Of a stretch of DNA of 54,870 nucleotides, positions 43,746-52,767 are shown one piece after another. The DNA comes from CAYUJH01 sp964394585. Lineage in GTDB: Bacteria > Bacteroidota > Bacteroidia > Cytophagales > Flammeovirgaceae. The DNA is taken from assembly GCA_964394585.1 (NCBI GenBank), contig CAYMYI010000012.1, positions 1 through 54,870 on the forward strand. The letters run 5' to 3'. The notes beneath the pieces are model-generated. The model did no database searches, was not told the DNA's origin, and was given only the letters and a program-made list of their open reading frames with translations. Made by a program: the position numbers and the translations under genes. Positions within the stretch are counted from its first letter, which is position 1; every line of letters starts with the position of its first letter.

Positions 43746-44552
43746 TTATGGCTCAAATTTGAAAGGAATGTACCCTTTATGCGTTACCAACTCTTGCCCC
43801 AAAGGACTCATAATAAATTCGTAGAAAGCATGAGCTGAAGCTGCTTCTTTTTGGTAGATAATATACAATGGGCGGGCGATAGGGTAACGGCGGTCGAGCG
43901 CATTTTTGAAAGTAGGACGTATATAATCGCCTTCAAACGAGATGGAAACGGGTTTTACAACATCTTCAACGTATGCTAAGCCAACAAAACCAATCCCTGC
44001 AATATTTTCGGATACTGCCTGTACGATTCCTGCATTTGAAGACTTTGCCGAGGCTTCTGCTGAAAAGTTGGCATTATCCATCACATGAGTACGCATAAAA
44101 TCGTGCGTACCAGAGGTAGCAAATCGCGTGTATACTTGGATGGGTAAATCTTGTCCACCGACTTCTCTCCAGTTTTTAATTTCTCCTGAAAAAATCGCTT
44201 TTAACTGTTTTTTGGTGAGCTTCTGTACTGGGTTACTCGCATTTACAATGATGGAAAGGGCGTCAAAACCTATAATTTGCTTTTCAAAAGCATTGAGAGC
44301 GGTGAGCTCTTCGGGTTTTAAATCGCGCGACGACATTGCCATGGTGGCTTGGTTGTTCATTAGGGCTTGAATGCCTACACTACTCCCTCCACCTTCAATA
44401 TTGATTGGTGTACTTTGTGCGCCTACTTCTAGGTACAATTCCGATAAGGCGCGCAGTAATGGCAGCATCGTATCACTACCTTTTACTTGCACATTTTGTG
44501 CATATAACAAATTACTTAACACAAAAAATATTACGGTAAAAACAGAACGCAT
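43746..44552 (-). CDS. Phosphate-type ABC substrate-binding protein (PstS-like), orphan
   Basis: The product has 268 residues. A signal peptide (SVFTVIFFVLSNLLYAQ) leads to a type-II periplasmic binding fold. The PstS-like ligand loops are visible: VKGSDTMLPLLRALSEL at the start, EGGGSSVGIQAL, MSSRDLKPEE and FATSGTHDFMRTHV. Together they can hold an oxyanion such as phosphate. There is no pstCAB nearby. The gene starts 50 bp after the SpoIIE sensor phosphatase on the same strand, which suggests co-expression; the protein might supply phosphate sensing rather than transport. The start at 44552 places the signal peptide at the N-terminus. Confidence 0.85.
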   Translation of the reverse strand: MRSVFTVIFFVLSNLLYAQNVQVKGSDTMLPLLRALSELYLEVGAQSTPINIEGGGSSVGIQALMNNQATMAMSSRDLKPEELTALNAFEKQIIGFDALSIIVNASNPVQKLTKKQLKAIFSGEIKNWREVGGQDLPIQVYTRFATSGTHDFMRTHVMDNANFSAEASAKSSNAGIVQAVSENIAGIGFVGLAYVEDVVKPVSISFEGDYIRPTFKNALDRRYPIARPLYIIYQKEAASAHAFYEFIMSPLGQELVTHKGYIPFKFEP

Positions 44553-44602
44553 TTGTACGGGTTTATAATGAGAGAACAAGAAATGCAGAAGGGGGAAAAT
44601 TA

Positions 44603-47600
44603 TCAAATTCGCATTCCAATCACTAAGATGTCATCGAGTTGACGTGGATTTTTATTGGGAGACGACTGAATCCAATCCTCTAATTTTTGTTCCAAAATCT
44701 GCTTTTGGTCGTCCATAGGTTTGTTATGAATCTCGTAAAGCAACGCTCTGAATCGGCGTGCCATGAATTTACGTCCATCTTTTCCTCCGAACTGATCTTG
44801 GAAACCATCGGAGAAAATATAGGCTGTAGTCCGCGATTCTGTTACGGATGGCGGAGTTTCGAACTCACTTAACTGATTGGAGTTTGCCCAAATTTCTAAG
44901 GGTACAGATGTTTTTACTTTATGAGTTTTGAACTGTCGAATGCCTCTACTTTCTTTCCGCATCCCTCCGACAGGGTATTTTTCTCCTTTAATGCGATAGA
45001 GCTGCGGAGTGCCATGTACATCATCCTGAATAAAAAGCAGTGGATTATTGGCTCCGGCAAACTCTAACGTATTTTGTTGCTTATCAATCACGCAGAGTGC
45101 TACATCCATACCATCGCGAACTTCTTTATCACCTTGTTCTAAAAGGCGGTACAAGCTATTGTGCATCTCGGTGAGTAAGAGTCCGGGGTCGAGTAACCCA
45201 CGTTCAATCACAAGATGTTGAAGGAGGTCGTTCCCAATCATACTCATGAACGCTCCTGGGACACCGTGCCCGGTACAATCGACTGCCGCAATTACCAATT
45301 TATTATTGCGCTTGGCAAACCAATAGAAATCGCCGCTTACAATGTCGCGAGGGCGGAACAATACGAACGATTCTGGTAGCTCTTTCCGAATTTTATCCAT
45401 ACTTGGTAGTATGGCTGTTTGGATGCGGCTAGCGTAATTAATGCTGTGTGTAAGCTTCTTATTGGTTTCCTGAATTTGGTTGCGTTGCGCTTCGATTTGC
45501 TTATAGGTAGAGGCGTTTTCGAGGGCTATTCCTAAGTAGATGGATAAGTTGCGCAGAATGTCGAGGTGATATTCTGTGTATGCATATTTTTGGAAGCTTT
45601 GCACAGAAATAACCCCCACCACTTTAGACTTAGCCCAAATAGGCATATACACAATAGAATTTGGGGTGCCTTCTTCGGTTTCTAAATGCGCTATGGTAGG
45701 AATGTATTTTTGGTATTCGTTCTGAATGTCGCCAATGATAATTTCATCCTTGTTTTTTAAACACCATACCGAATAGCTCTGCTCGTCGTCCATTTGGTAA
45801 GAAAACGACGGTAGCTTTTCATAATTTTCAATCGAAGTTTCAAAGACAATTTCTTCTTCGTCTTCTCTGTAAATTCCAATCCCAAATACGGGAGCGTCCA
45901 TCAAACTATTGATACTTTTGTATACCTCTTCCGAAATCTTCTCAAGGGAAAGATGGCTCGTAATTAGCTGCCCAATTTCCGAAAGGAGTTTCACGTTATT
46001 AAAGGCGACTTCGAGTTTTTCTTTTTGGTGTTCAATTTCTTGCTTTTGGTGCATAACCTCTTGGGTGCGCTCTTCTACTTTTTCTTCCAAGATTTCGTAC
46101 ATAGAAGCATTTTCGATTGCAGAAACNNNNNNNNNNCTGCTTGCACACTTAATACCCCAATGTTGCGCCCTTTTGAACTTAAAGGCAGGTAGATGACACT
46201 ATTGTTAAACTTCCCTTCAATCGTTGTGCGTAAGCCCTGGTATTTCCCGGCAAGATCTTCAGGGAAATTTCCTGATATGATTTCTTCTTGCGAATTAAGT
46301 ACCCAAATCGGGAGCCGATCGGTTTCGCTGTATGGGATAGTAAATGGAGGAATCGTATTACCATTGGTTACGCTACCTCTAAATTCAAGGTGTTGGTTTT
46401 CATCGTCGCGGATACCGATAAAAAACAGATTGACCGGGAGCAAAGTGTGAATATGCTCGTAGAGCTTTCGAGAAATTTTCTCGATGGATAGCTCTGCACT
46501 AATGTCGCGCCCCATTTGTTGTAGGCGTTTCACGTTTTCGTACGCCTCAGAGATTTGCTCTTTTTGTGCTACCACTTCGCGGTTGCGCTCCTGTACACTT
46601 TCTAACATGTAGGCAACATCTGAGGCAAGGGTTTTGATTTCGTCGTGTGTGTTGGGGCTATATAATGAGCTGTTCTTGTCAAAATCCTTCTCGACGACGT
46701 CATGAATGGAAGCCGAAAGAAGTCGAAGGGGCTTGGTAACCCTAGAAGATACCACCGAACTGAGGATAATGGTAAGGGCAATGAGTAATACAAAAAGCAA
46801 AATGATAGAGGTTTGCACATTTGTACGCACAGTACTGGCTTCATCTACCACATGGTTTTCAATTTCGGCAATGTTTGTTTCAATCGCATCGGAAAGGAAG
46901 TTGAGCCTAGAACGCAAACCAGGCTGTCCTCTAAATCCTATAATACTATCCGAAGCCACAATACTCATAAAAGAATTGCGATACTGAGTAAGCGAACTAT
47001 TGATGAGAATTTTCCCGTACCCATCGTTTAAGTTTTCCTTTGCATAGTTTTCAAGGGCTTCGATGGCTTGCATCAACTTGAAAATATACGTTTTATCTTT
47101 TCGTAGCATGTAGTCTTTTTCATGCCGGCGAATGCTCAAAATAAGCGTACGGTCTAGTTCGTACCCAGAATTATCAATCCTACCTATAGCACGGCGCATA
47201 TCGCCCTCTTTACCATAGCTTTTAAAACCTCGTGTAAGAATTTCAGAAACCAAGCTATCGAACACTTGCTCGAATTGGGCGATGCGCAAAATCACTGTAT
47301 CGATTTTTACAACTACGGCTTGATCTTGAATGAGCTTGTTTTCAGAGCGCAGTACGGTGAGCTCGCCGCGAATTTCGTTCATTAACTCACGATGGCGATT
47401 GATGTATTCGCTCTCTTTCGTTTCGTAAAATTCTGTATTGATGGCTTCGATGATGAAGAAATCTTTCTCTACCGTGCTTGCTAGTTGCACTTTACGGGCG
47501 ATGTTGAACAGCGTATCGGTAGTTTCTTGCAACACTTTTTCTTGGTTGACAAACCACCAAAATGCACCCAACGCCATAACTACTACAATCCCAAAGAAGG

Positions 47601-47685
47601 AAAAAGAAAGGACGAGTTTGCCACGCACGCCTTTATAAAAGGGGAGCTTAGAAGGAACCGAAGAATATCGTGGTGTTGAAGACAT
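44603..47685 (-). CDS. Sensor phosphatase TM-HAMP-GAF-GAF-SpoIIE, interrupted by an assembly gap
   Basis: Read across the ten-N gap at 46127-46136 this is one gene. Up to the gap it gives 516 residues: TM1 at about 24-46, a 245-residue periplasmic helical sensor domain, TM2 at about 293-315, HAMP, a coiled coil and GAF1. After it come 507 residues: the end of GAF1 (SAIENASMYEILEEKVEE), a second coiled coil, GAF2 (IGQLITSHLSLEKISEEVYK ... GVISVQSFQKYAYTEYHL) and a SpoIIE/PP2C domain. The phosphatase aspartates are in GDFYWFA, VDCTGHGVPGAFMSMIG, YIFSDGFQDQ and LDDILVIG. By comparing the two GAFs, about 62 bases are missing, giving about 1,044 residues. It should dephosphorylate a Ser/Thr protein in response to outside and inside cues. 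Confidence 0.88.
46127..46136. other. Assembly gap inside the GAF-GAF-SpoIIE gene (10 Ns)
   Basis: The gap follows GVLSVQA of GAF1 and precedes AIENAS. Alignment by eye to the second GAF predicts 21 missing codons, 62 missing bases beyond the G that opens the first one, not ten. The two GAF copies may have hindered the assembler. Confidence 0.95.
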
Positions 47686-47877
47686 TGTCTAGAATTGTCA
47701 AATCTTTACAAATTTCGCTATGAAATACCGGTTTCACACTATGCCTTAGGTTAAGGTAGCATGAAAATTTTAAGGAGTTCTTACTTGTTAACCTCGATAG
47801 TGTGATTTTATTGCTTGAAAAAGATTGCCAAATATTTACATTTTTGCTTGCTTCAAGATGCCGTAACTTTACGCTAT

Positions 47878-48999
47878 ATGAAATTTCGAAATCACTTACG
47901 CTACGTCATTCAGGGAATTTTATTTCTTCCCATATGGAATATTTCTTTAGGAGCATTTGCCCAAACCTACGACCTTGCAATCTGGGGCGAAACGCCCTCG
48001 GCGAAAGCCGCTGTAGAAGCAGCTTCAGACTACGATTTACAGATTGCTTGGATTTTACCGGCGGCTTCTTCGGTAGAGGAAAAGGAATTTTCAAACGTGG
48101 AAATGTTATATACGCACCAAACGCTTGAAGTAGAAAAAACACAAAATCGTATAAAAGCCTTACGGGTTTCTATGGGAGATTCCCTACGGGTGGTAGAAGC
48201 CAACGTGTTTATCGATGCGAGCCTACAAGGCGATTTGCTACCCAAAGCCGAAGTGCCTTTCCATACGCAACACCCTTTTATAGCCGAAGATTTTCAGAGT
48301 TTTGATCTTGAAGGAATTTCCGCTACTTGGTGGCAATATGCCGATTCTATCTGGCATGTATCAGCTCCGAATCATCGTTTAAAAGGATACATTTCGTTTA
48401 GTATATCGCATGCTATTGCACGTGCCAAATCTGCAAAGCGTCCTCCTATCCAGCGAAACACTATTTTGGGTGGATACACGCCTGCAATGTTACACGTAGT
48501 AACTCAAGGCGATTCATTACAGTTTGAAGCCTTACCGTTTACCATACCGTATTTTGCCATAGTAGCCCCTAAGGTAGAAAACCTATTGGTATGCCATGCA
48601 ATTTCTGCGACGCCACTTATGTTTGCTTTATTGCAATCGCTTGAAGTGCAACAAGGCTTGGGAAAAGCGGCAGGAGTGGCGGCTTCCCTCTCGCTTAAAA
48701 CCGCCACAAGCCCCAAAAAGCTGCCAGTAGAGCTGATTCAACGGGATATTTTGCGGCAGGGAGGTACCTTACTATACTTTTCAGACCTCACCACTGAAAG
48801 CCCTTATTTTGAAGTAGCACAATATTTTGGGCTTCGTGGATATTTCGAAGACGTGGCTTTTCAGCCTGAAAAACGAGTTTCGCAACAGGATGCCAACCAA
48901 TGGCAATTTTTGGCGGGGACAGAAGTTACGTATCGGTTAGAGAAAACCACCAGAGGGGCTTTTTTGCAGCAATTATTTAAAAAATTGAATACGCGTTGA
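47878..48999 (+). CDS. Secreted, degenerate FAD-dependent oxidoreductase-like protein
   Basis: The product has 373 residues. A signal segment (YVIQGILFLPIWNISLGAFAQ) precedes a mature part that follows the FAD_oxidored (PF12831-type) plan. A Rossmann-like start YDLAIWGETPSAKAAVEAAS lacks the GxGxxG loop; then come VFIDASLQGDLLPKA and the C-terminal KVENLLVCHAISATPLMFAL with LGKAAGVAASLSLK. The central glycine-rich FAD segment is missing and the protein is much shorter than the usual 550-650 residues. So it probably no longer binds FAD in the normal way and may be a scaffold or a binding protein. A GNAT gene starts at the base after its stop. Confidence 0.7.
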   Translation: MKFRNHLRYVIQGILFLPIWNISLGAFAQTYDLAIWGETPSAKAAVEAASDYDLQIAWILPAASSVEEKEFSNVEMLYTHQTLEVEKTQNRIKALRVSMGDSLRVVEANVFIDASLQGDLLPKAEVPFHTQHPFIAEDFQSFDLEGISATWWQYADSIWHVSAPNHRLKGYISFSISHAIARAKSAKRPPIQRNTILGGYTPAMLHVVTQGDSLQFEALPFTIPYFAIVAPKVENLLVCHAISATPLMFALLQSLEVQQGLGKAAGVAASLSLKTATSPKKLPVELIQRDILRQGGTLLYFSDLTTESPYFEVAQYFGLRGYFEDVAFQPEKRVSQQDANQWQFLAGTEVTYRLEKTTRGAFLQQLFKKLNTR

Positions 49000-49809
49000 A
49001 TGGAAGGGCTGAAGTTGATTCCCTTACCTCAGCGCCAATCGGTCGTTTGGCAGAAGCGCTATTTGGAAGGGTTGCAGCACCCTATGGATGGCATGTGGCT
49101 GCACCATGCACAAAAAGGACAGTTTTGGAAAATTCGCTTTTACGGAGAGGATATCGGTTTTTTTTGCTTAAAGCAAGCGGTAGAAATTGTACAGTTTTTT
49201 GTGCTGCCACAACGGCTACCCATTGCCTCATCAATCTTTCGATACATTTGCCAAGTGTTTCGATTGAAAAGGGCAATTGTAAGCACTGCCGATGCTTTAT
49301 TGCTTTCGGTGGGCCTCGAATGCACCACAACTAAGGTAGCAGTGGAAGGGTATTTGTTCGCCGATGGGGGAGGGCATATCCCCACGTTTCGGCAGGAAAG
49401 CATACAATTTATCCAAGCCACATTCCATGAGCTGGACGAAGCCATCGCGTTTTTTACTGAAAACTTAGGTAGTGAGTTTCTCTGGACACAGCAGTACCTG
49501 CAGCAGCGCATTGCACAACAAGAGCTTTTCTTATGCTATCACGATCGGCTGTTGGTAGGTACCGGCGAACTGCGGCGCAATTCTTTGCAACCTCCTTATG
49601 CCGATGTGGGCGTGGCAGTAAAAAAGACGTTGAGGGGTAGACAATATGCCTCTAGTATTGTGGCGTGGTTGCGTTCTGCAGCCCAAGTGAGGGAACTGTT
49701 GCCCATCGCCTCATGCGCTACTGCCAACATAGCCTCGTTCAAAGCGCTTACCCGTGCAGGGATGTTGCCCGTACATCGGCTTCTCAAAATTTCACTTTCA
49801 AGTTTCTAA
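49000..49809 (+). CDS. GNAT-family N-acetyltransferase
   Basis: The product has 269 residues. The last 140 residues form a GNAT domain with the acetyl-CoA loop VAVKKTLRGRQYASSIVAWL, CATANIASFKALTRAGMLPV (conserved Asn and helix) and the beta-bulge strand LLVGTGELRRNS. The first 125 residues are beta-rich and of unknown fold. The enzyme likely acetylates an amine on a small molecule or protein in the cytosol. The start ATG directly abuts the stop of the FAD-like gene, so the pair is translationally coupled. It overlaps the convergent marR gene by 12 bp. Confidence 0.8.
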   Translation: MEGLKLIPLPQRQSVVWQKRYLEGLQHPMDGMWLHHAQKGQFWKIRFYGEDIGFFCLKQAVEIVQFFVLPQRLPIASSIFRYICQVFRLKRAIVSTADALLLSVGLECTTTKVAVEGYLFADGGGHIPTFRQESIQFIQATFHELDEAIAFFTENLGSEFLWTQQYLQQRIAQQELFLCYHDRLLVGTGELRRNSLQPPYADVGVAVKKTLRGRQYASSIVAWLRSAAQVRELLPIASCATANIASFKALTRAGMLPVHRLLKISLSSF

Positions 49810-50232
49810 GTTTTTGTAAATCGTATGTAGGGTTGACGAAAAATGTTGGAAGTCTGCTTCGGTAAGGTTTTCCCAAGCTTTTTGTCGGATTTTCTGAATG
49901 GCAGGGCGTAAATGTTCCACTTTAGCTTTTCCGTTTTCGGTAAGAAACAACTTAGAACGGCGGCGGTCGTGGTTGTCTATTTGCTTTGAGACTAGCCCCT
50001 TCGAGCATAATAAATCGAGGATGTGAGTAAGTGTTGGCATCCCCTTAAAGGTAAGTTCTGCCAATTCGCTTTGGCTGATACCATCGTGGTAATACAAATT
50101 TTTTAATACGCTCCATTGGTCAACGGTAATACCAAAGTTCTGCTCTCGGAACACTTTTTTGGCATATTGCTTTACCCTACGCGATGTTTTTTCTAATAAA
50201 AAAGAATATGCACTGTATAAATCGTCCTCCAT
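49798..50232 (-). CDS. MarR-family transcriptional regulator
   Basis: This 144-residue dimeric winged helix protein has the MarR core: SVLKNLYYHDGISQSELAEL, MPTLTHILDLLCSKGLVSKQ (recognition helix and turn) and DNHDRRRSKLFLTENGKAKV (wing with the basic DRRR). It is the second gene after the MATE pump on the same strand, 70 bp behind it, so it probably represses the pump in response to a ligand. The 3' end overlaps the convergent GNAT gene by 12 bp. Confidence 0.92.
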   Translation of the reverse strand: MEDDLYSAYSFLLEKTSRRVKQYAKKVFREQNFGITVDQWSVLKNLYYHDGISQSELAELTFKGMPTLTHILDLLCSKGLVSKQIDNHDRRRSKLFLTENGKAKVEHLRPAIQKIRQKAWENLTEADFQHFSSTLHTIYKNLET

Positions 50233-50302
50233 GTCAATCGTCCGATATCAATCAAAAAAATAAAATATGATAGCTCCAAAGATACGCAGTTTCCCGCTCA
50301 AA

Positions 50303-51661
50303 TTAGGCAGAAAGTGCACGAATCATCCGTTTAGTAACGCGCTCGAAGCGTAGGATGAAAAGGACAGAAGCAGTGCTCAAGCCTGAAAGAAATCCGATCC
50401 AAACACCAAAAGCACCAACTTCTAACACTTGTGTTAAGATAAAGCCCGTAGGCAACGAAATGAGCCAGTGTGCACCAAATGCAATGAGAGCGGGCTTATT
50501 TACATCGGAAATTCCGCGTAAGGCACCGATTGCAATTACCTGTACTCCATCGAATAGTTGAAAGAAAGCGGCAACAATCATGAAGGTAGATGCTACCCGA
50601 ATTACGTTGAAGTCTTCGGTATGTAGCGCTGGTAAAAACCGATGACCTACTAAAAAAATACCTGCACAAACGAGCATAAACGCAAAACCCAAGTGTAGAG
50701 CAGAGTGGGCAATCGTGCGCATTTCAGCATAGTTTTTTAGCCCCATTTGTGTGCTAATCCGAATCATGGTGGCAGAGGCTATCCCGCTCGACATCAGAAA
50801 AGTGAGTGAGGCTAAATTGATGGCAATTTGGTGTGCTGCAAGCTGGGTTTTACCAGTCCATCCTATAATAATAGCCCCCATCGCAAATGCTGAAACCTCT
50901 ACAATAAATTGAAACCCAATGGGTAGGCTTAACTTGGTGATGTTCCATAAACGCTCGCGACTAAACTCGAACGAGAGCCAATGTGGACGATACGCTTGGA
51001 ATGATTTTCCGTAGATAATATACAACGCCATACCGACAGCGATTAGCACACGCGACCAAAACGTAGCCCAACCGGCACCCACTAGCCCCATAGCTTCAAA
51101 ACCACCTTTCCCGTAAATTAATACATAGTTCAGAATGAAGTTTACCACATTCGCGCTAATGGAGAAAAACATAGCAGGGCGTACCGACTCTAACCCCTCT
51201 GCCCACTGCTTAAAGGTGAAAAATAGCATTAGGGGAAAAAGTGAAGCAACCAGCAAATGGTAATACGGAATTGCTCGGGGAACTACCTCTGCTTCTTGCC
51301 CCATGTAAGGCATGGCAAACGTAAGGGCATACAATATCCCCATCAGCAAAATGGCTAGCAATGTATTGAGCAAAAGGCTGTGCCTTAGCAAAATGCCTGC
51401 TTTTTGGTGATGTTCAGCATCGCCAAATGTGGCGCCGGTGAGTGGGGTAAGCCCAAAGCTAAATCCCATCCCAAAAATCATAATCACCACAAACACACTG
51501 AGGGAAAATGCCGCTGCTGCCAACGATACCGTATCCACGTGCCCAATCATGGCGTTATCTACAATCCCGGTGAGTGCCTGCCCAGCTTGGGAGATAATCA
51601 GCGGGAAAGCGATTTTCAGGTTTAACCGATAATGACGCCCGTATTTTTTTAGAAACTGCAT
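50303..51661 (-). CDS. MATE-family multidrug/sodium (or proton) antiporter
   Basis: This 452-residue membrane protein has about twelve helices and the MATE signature near the start (AFPLIISQAGQALTGIVDNA, MIGHVDTVSLAAAAFSLS, then FGLTPLTGATFGD) with its mirrored copy (VSAFAMGAIIIGWTGKTQLA and ISTQMG). It exports drugs or metabolites in exchange for ions. It is the first gene of a likely two-gene unit with marR. Length is normal for the NorM/DinF group. Confidence 0.92.
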   Translation of the reverse strand: MQFLKKYGRHYRLNLKIAFPLIISQAGQALTGIVDNAMIGHVDTVSLAAAAFSLSVFVVIMIFGMGFSFGLTPLTGATFGDAEHHQKAGILLRHSLLLNTLLAILLMGILYALTFAMPYMGQEAEVVPRAIPYYHLLVASLFPLMLFFTFKQWAEGLESVRPAMFFSISANVVNFILNYVLIYGKGGFEAMGLVGAGWATFWSRVLIAVGMALYIIYGKSFQAYRPHWLSFEFSRERLWNITKLSLPIGFQFIVEVSAFAMGAIIIGWTGKTQLAAHQIAINLASLTFLMSSGIASATMIRISTQMGLKNYAEMRTIAHSALHLGFAFMLVCAGIFLVGHRFLPALHTEDFNVIRVASTFMIVAAFFQLFDGVQVIAIGALRGISDVNKPALIAFGAHWLISLPTGFILTQVLEVGAFGVWIGFLSGLSTASVLFILRFERVTKRMIRALSA

Positions 51662-51942
51662 AATACCCTCTTTTACAGTTGGTAAAACTAGGAGGAATCT
51701 ACCTTACTAGGGTAAGAATGAATGGAAAATCTGTTTGAATGCTTTTTGCTTCATAAGGATATTCGAAACTAGTGGGGCGGCTCGCCGCTGCAATTGGAGC
51801 GTTAGGTCTTATAAATCCTTACATAAACAGATTGATTACATCAAGAAAACCCTCAAATCATATAAGTCTTTGTATGATGCTATAGTGGTTTTTTACAGCT
51901 TCTTTTGAAAGGTGCACTTCCTTAAAGGAAAAGTTGATAGGC

Positions 51943-52575
51943 TTATACGGCTTTGGCAGGGCTGCCAAATACCGTTTGCTCATCGTCCACATTTTGCATG
52001 ACGAGCGAGCCGGGGGCTACTTGTGCATGGCTGCCAATTTTTACACCAGGCATCACGATGGCACCGGCTCCTATAAGCGTTTGCTCACCAATTTCTACTC
52101 GTTCGCCAATGCTACAGTTGGCCCCTATGGTTACGTAATCGGCAATGCGACATTCAGCCGCTAGTGTGGCATTCGCCCGAATGAGGGTATGGTTTCCAAC
52201 AGAAGTATCTGTACCAAGCACCACGCCTGCTTCCACTAAATTGCCTTCGCCTACCTGCGCATGTTGCGCTACAATTGCTTTCGGGTGGATAGCATTCACC
52301 GGAACTACCTTACGGCGCTTGCTCAATAGCTCTACCCATTGCCTCCGCTCTTGGGCATCGGTAGCGGCTACAAAGGCATCACACTTTTTACCAATATACT
52401 TCAGGAAGCCATCGTCGGAGGGGCTGCCCATTACGGCAATTTCAAAAATTTCTTGGTTGTGTAGGCTTTCGTCTTCATCTAAGAAACAGTAAATGAGTAT
52501 ATCGTTGAGCTGAAAGATATCGAGTGCCGTTTTGCCCAAAGCGTTGGCACCCAAGATAATGATTGGGTTTTCCAT
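51943..52575 (-). CDS. NeuD/PglD-type hexapeptide-repeat acyltransferase
   Basis: The product has 210 residues. The N-terminal domain (PIIILGANALGKTALDIFQL) is a Rossmann-like sugar-binding fold, and the C-terminal 120 residues form a left-handed beta-helix of hexapeptide repeats (VGEGNLVEAGVVLGTDTSVG, GANCSIGERVEIGEQTLIGA, MPGVKIGSHAQVAPGS). NeuD/PglD enzymes acetylate amino sugars for surface glycans; the catalytic histidine seen in these enzymes is likely the His in VNAIHPKAIVAQHAQ. No other glycan gene is next to it. It is transcribed alone from a promoter-like element at 52615-52622. Confidence 0.87.
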   Translation of the reverse strand: MENPIIILGANALGKTALDIFQLNDILIYCFLDEDESLHNQEIFEIAVMGSPSDDGFLKYIGKKCDAFVAATDAQERRQWVELLSKRRKVVPVNAIHPKAIVAQHAQVGEGNLVEAGVVLGTDTSVGNHTLIRANATLAAECRIADYVTIGANCSIGERVEIGEQTLIGAGAIVMPGVKIGSHAQVAPGSLVMQNVDDEQTVFGSPAKAV

Positions 52576-52614
52576 AAGTATCGGTCTGCTAAATTAGAAT
52601 AGGCTTTAAGGCTG

Positions 52615-52622
52615 CAAAAGTA
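52615..52622 (-). promoter_or_regulatory. Bacteroidota-type -7 element before the NeuD-type gene
   Basis: On the minus strand, TACTTTTG fits TAnnTTTG and lies 39 bp before the ATG at 52575. A -33 TTG at the usual spacing was not evident. Confidence 0.4.
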
Positions 52623-52767
52623 GGGAAGATTCCCCAATGTAGCGGCGGGGCGTTGGCACATCTGTGCATTTTATCAACTCATGGGTGGCGTTCATCAAAC
52701 GAATTTCACAGCAGAATCCTTGGTGTTTTCCTTTGAAGCATTCATTCATCTTAAAACAAAAAAAAAT

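Noticed and set aside
44603..46102. A separate phosphatase protein starting at MYEILEEK
   Set aside because: The upstream frame continues into the end of a GAF domain (AIENAS) up to the N gap, so the ATG is internal to a longer gene.
51778..51800. GC-rich hairpin GCGGC-TC-GCCGC in the gap between MATE and the NeuD-type gene as a terminator
   Set aside because: The loop has only two bases and no T run follows on either strand. The 281-bp gap holds nothing else I could identify.
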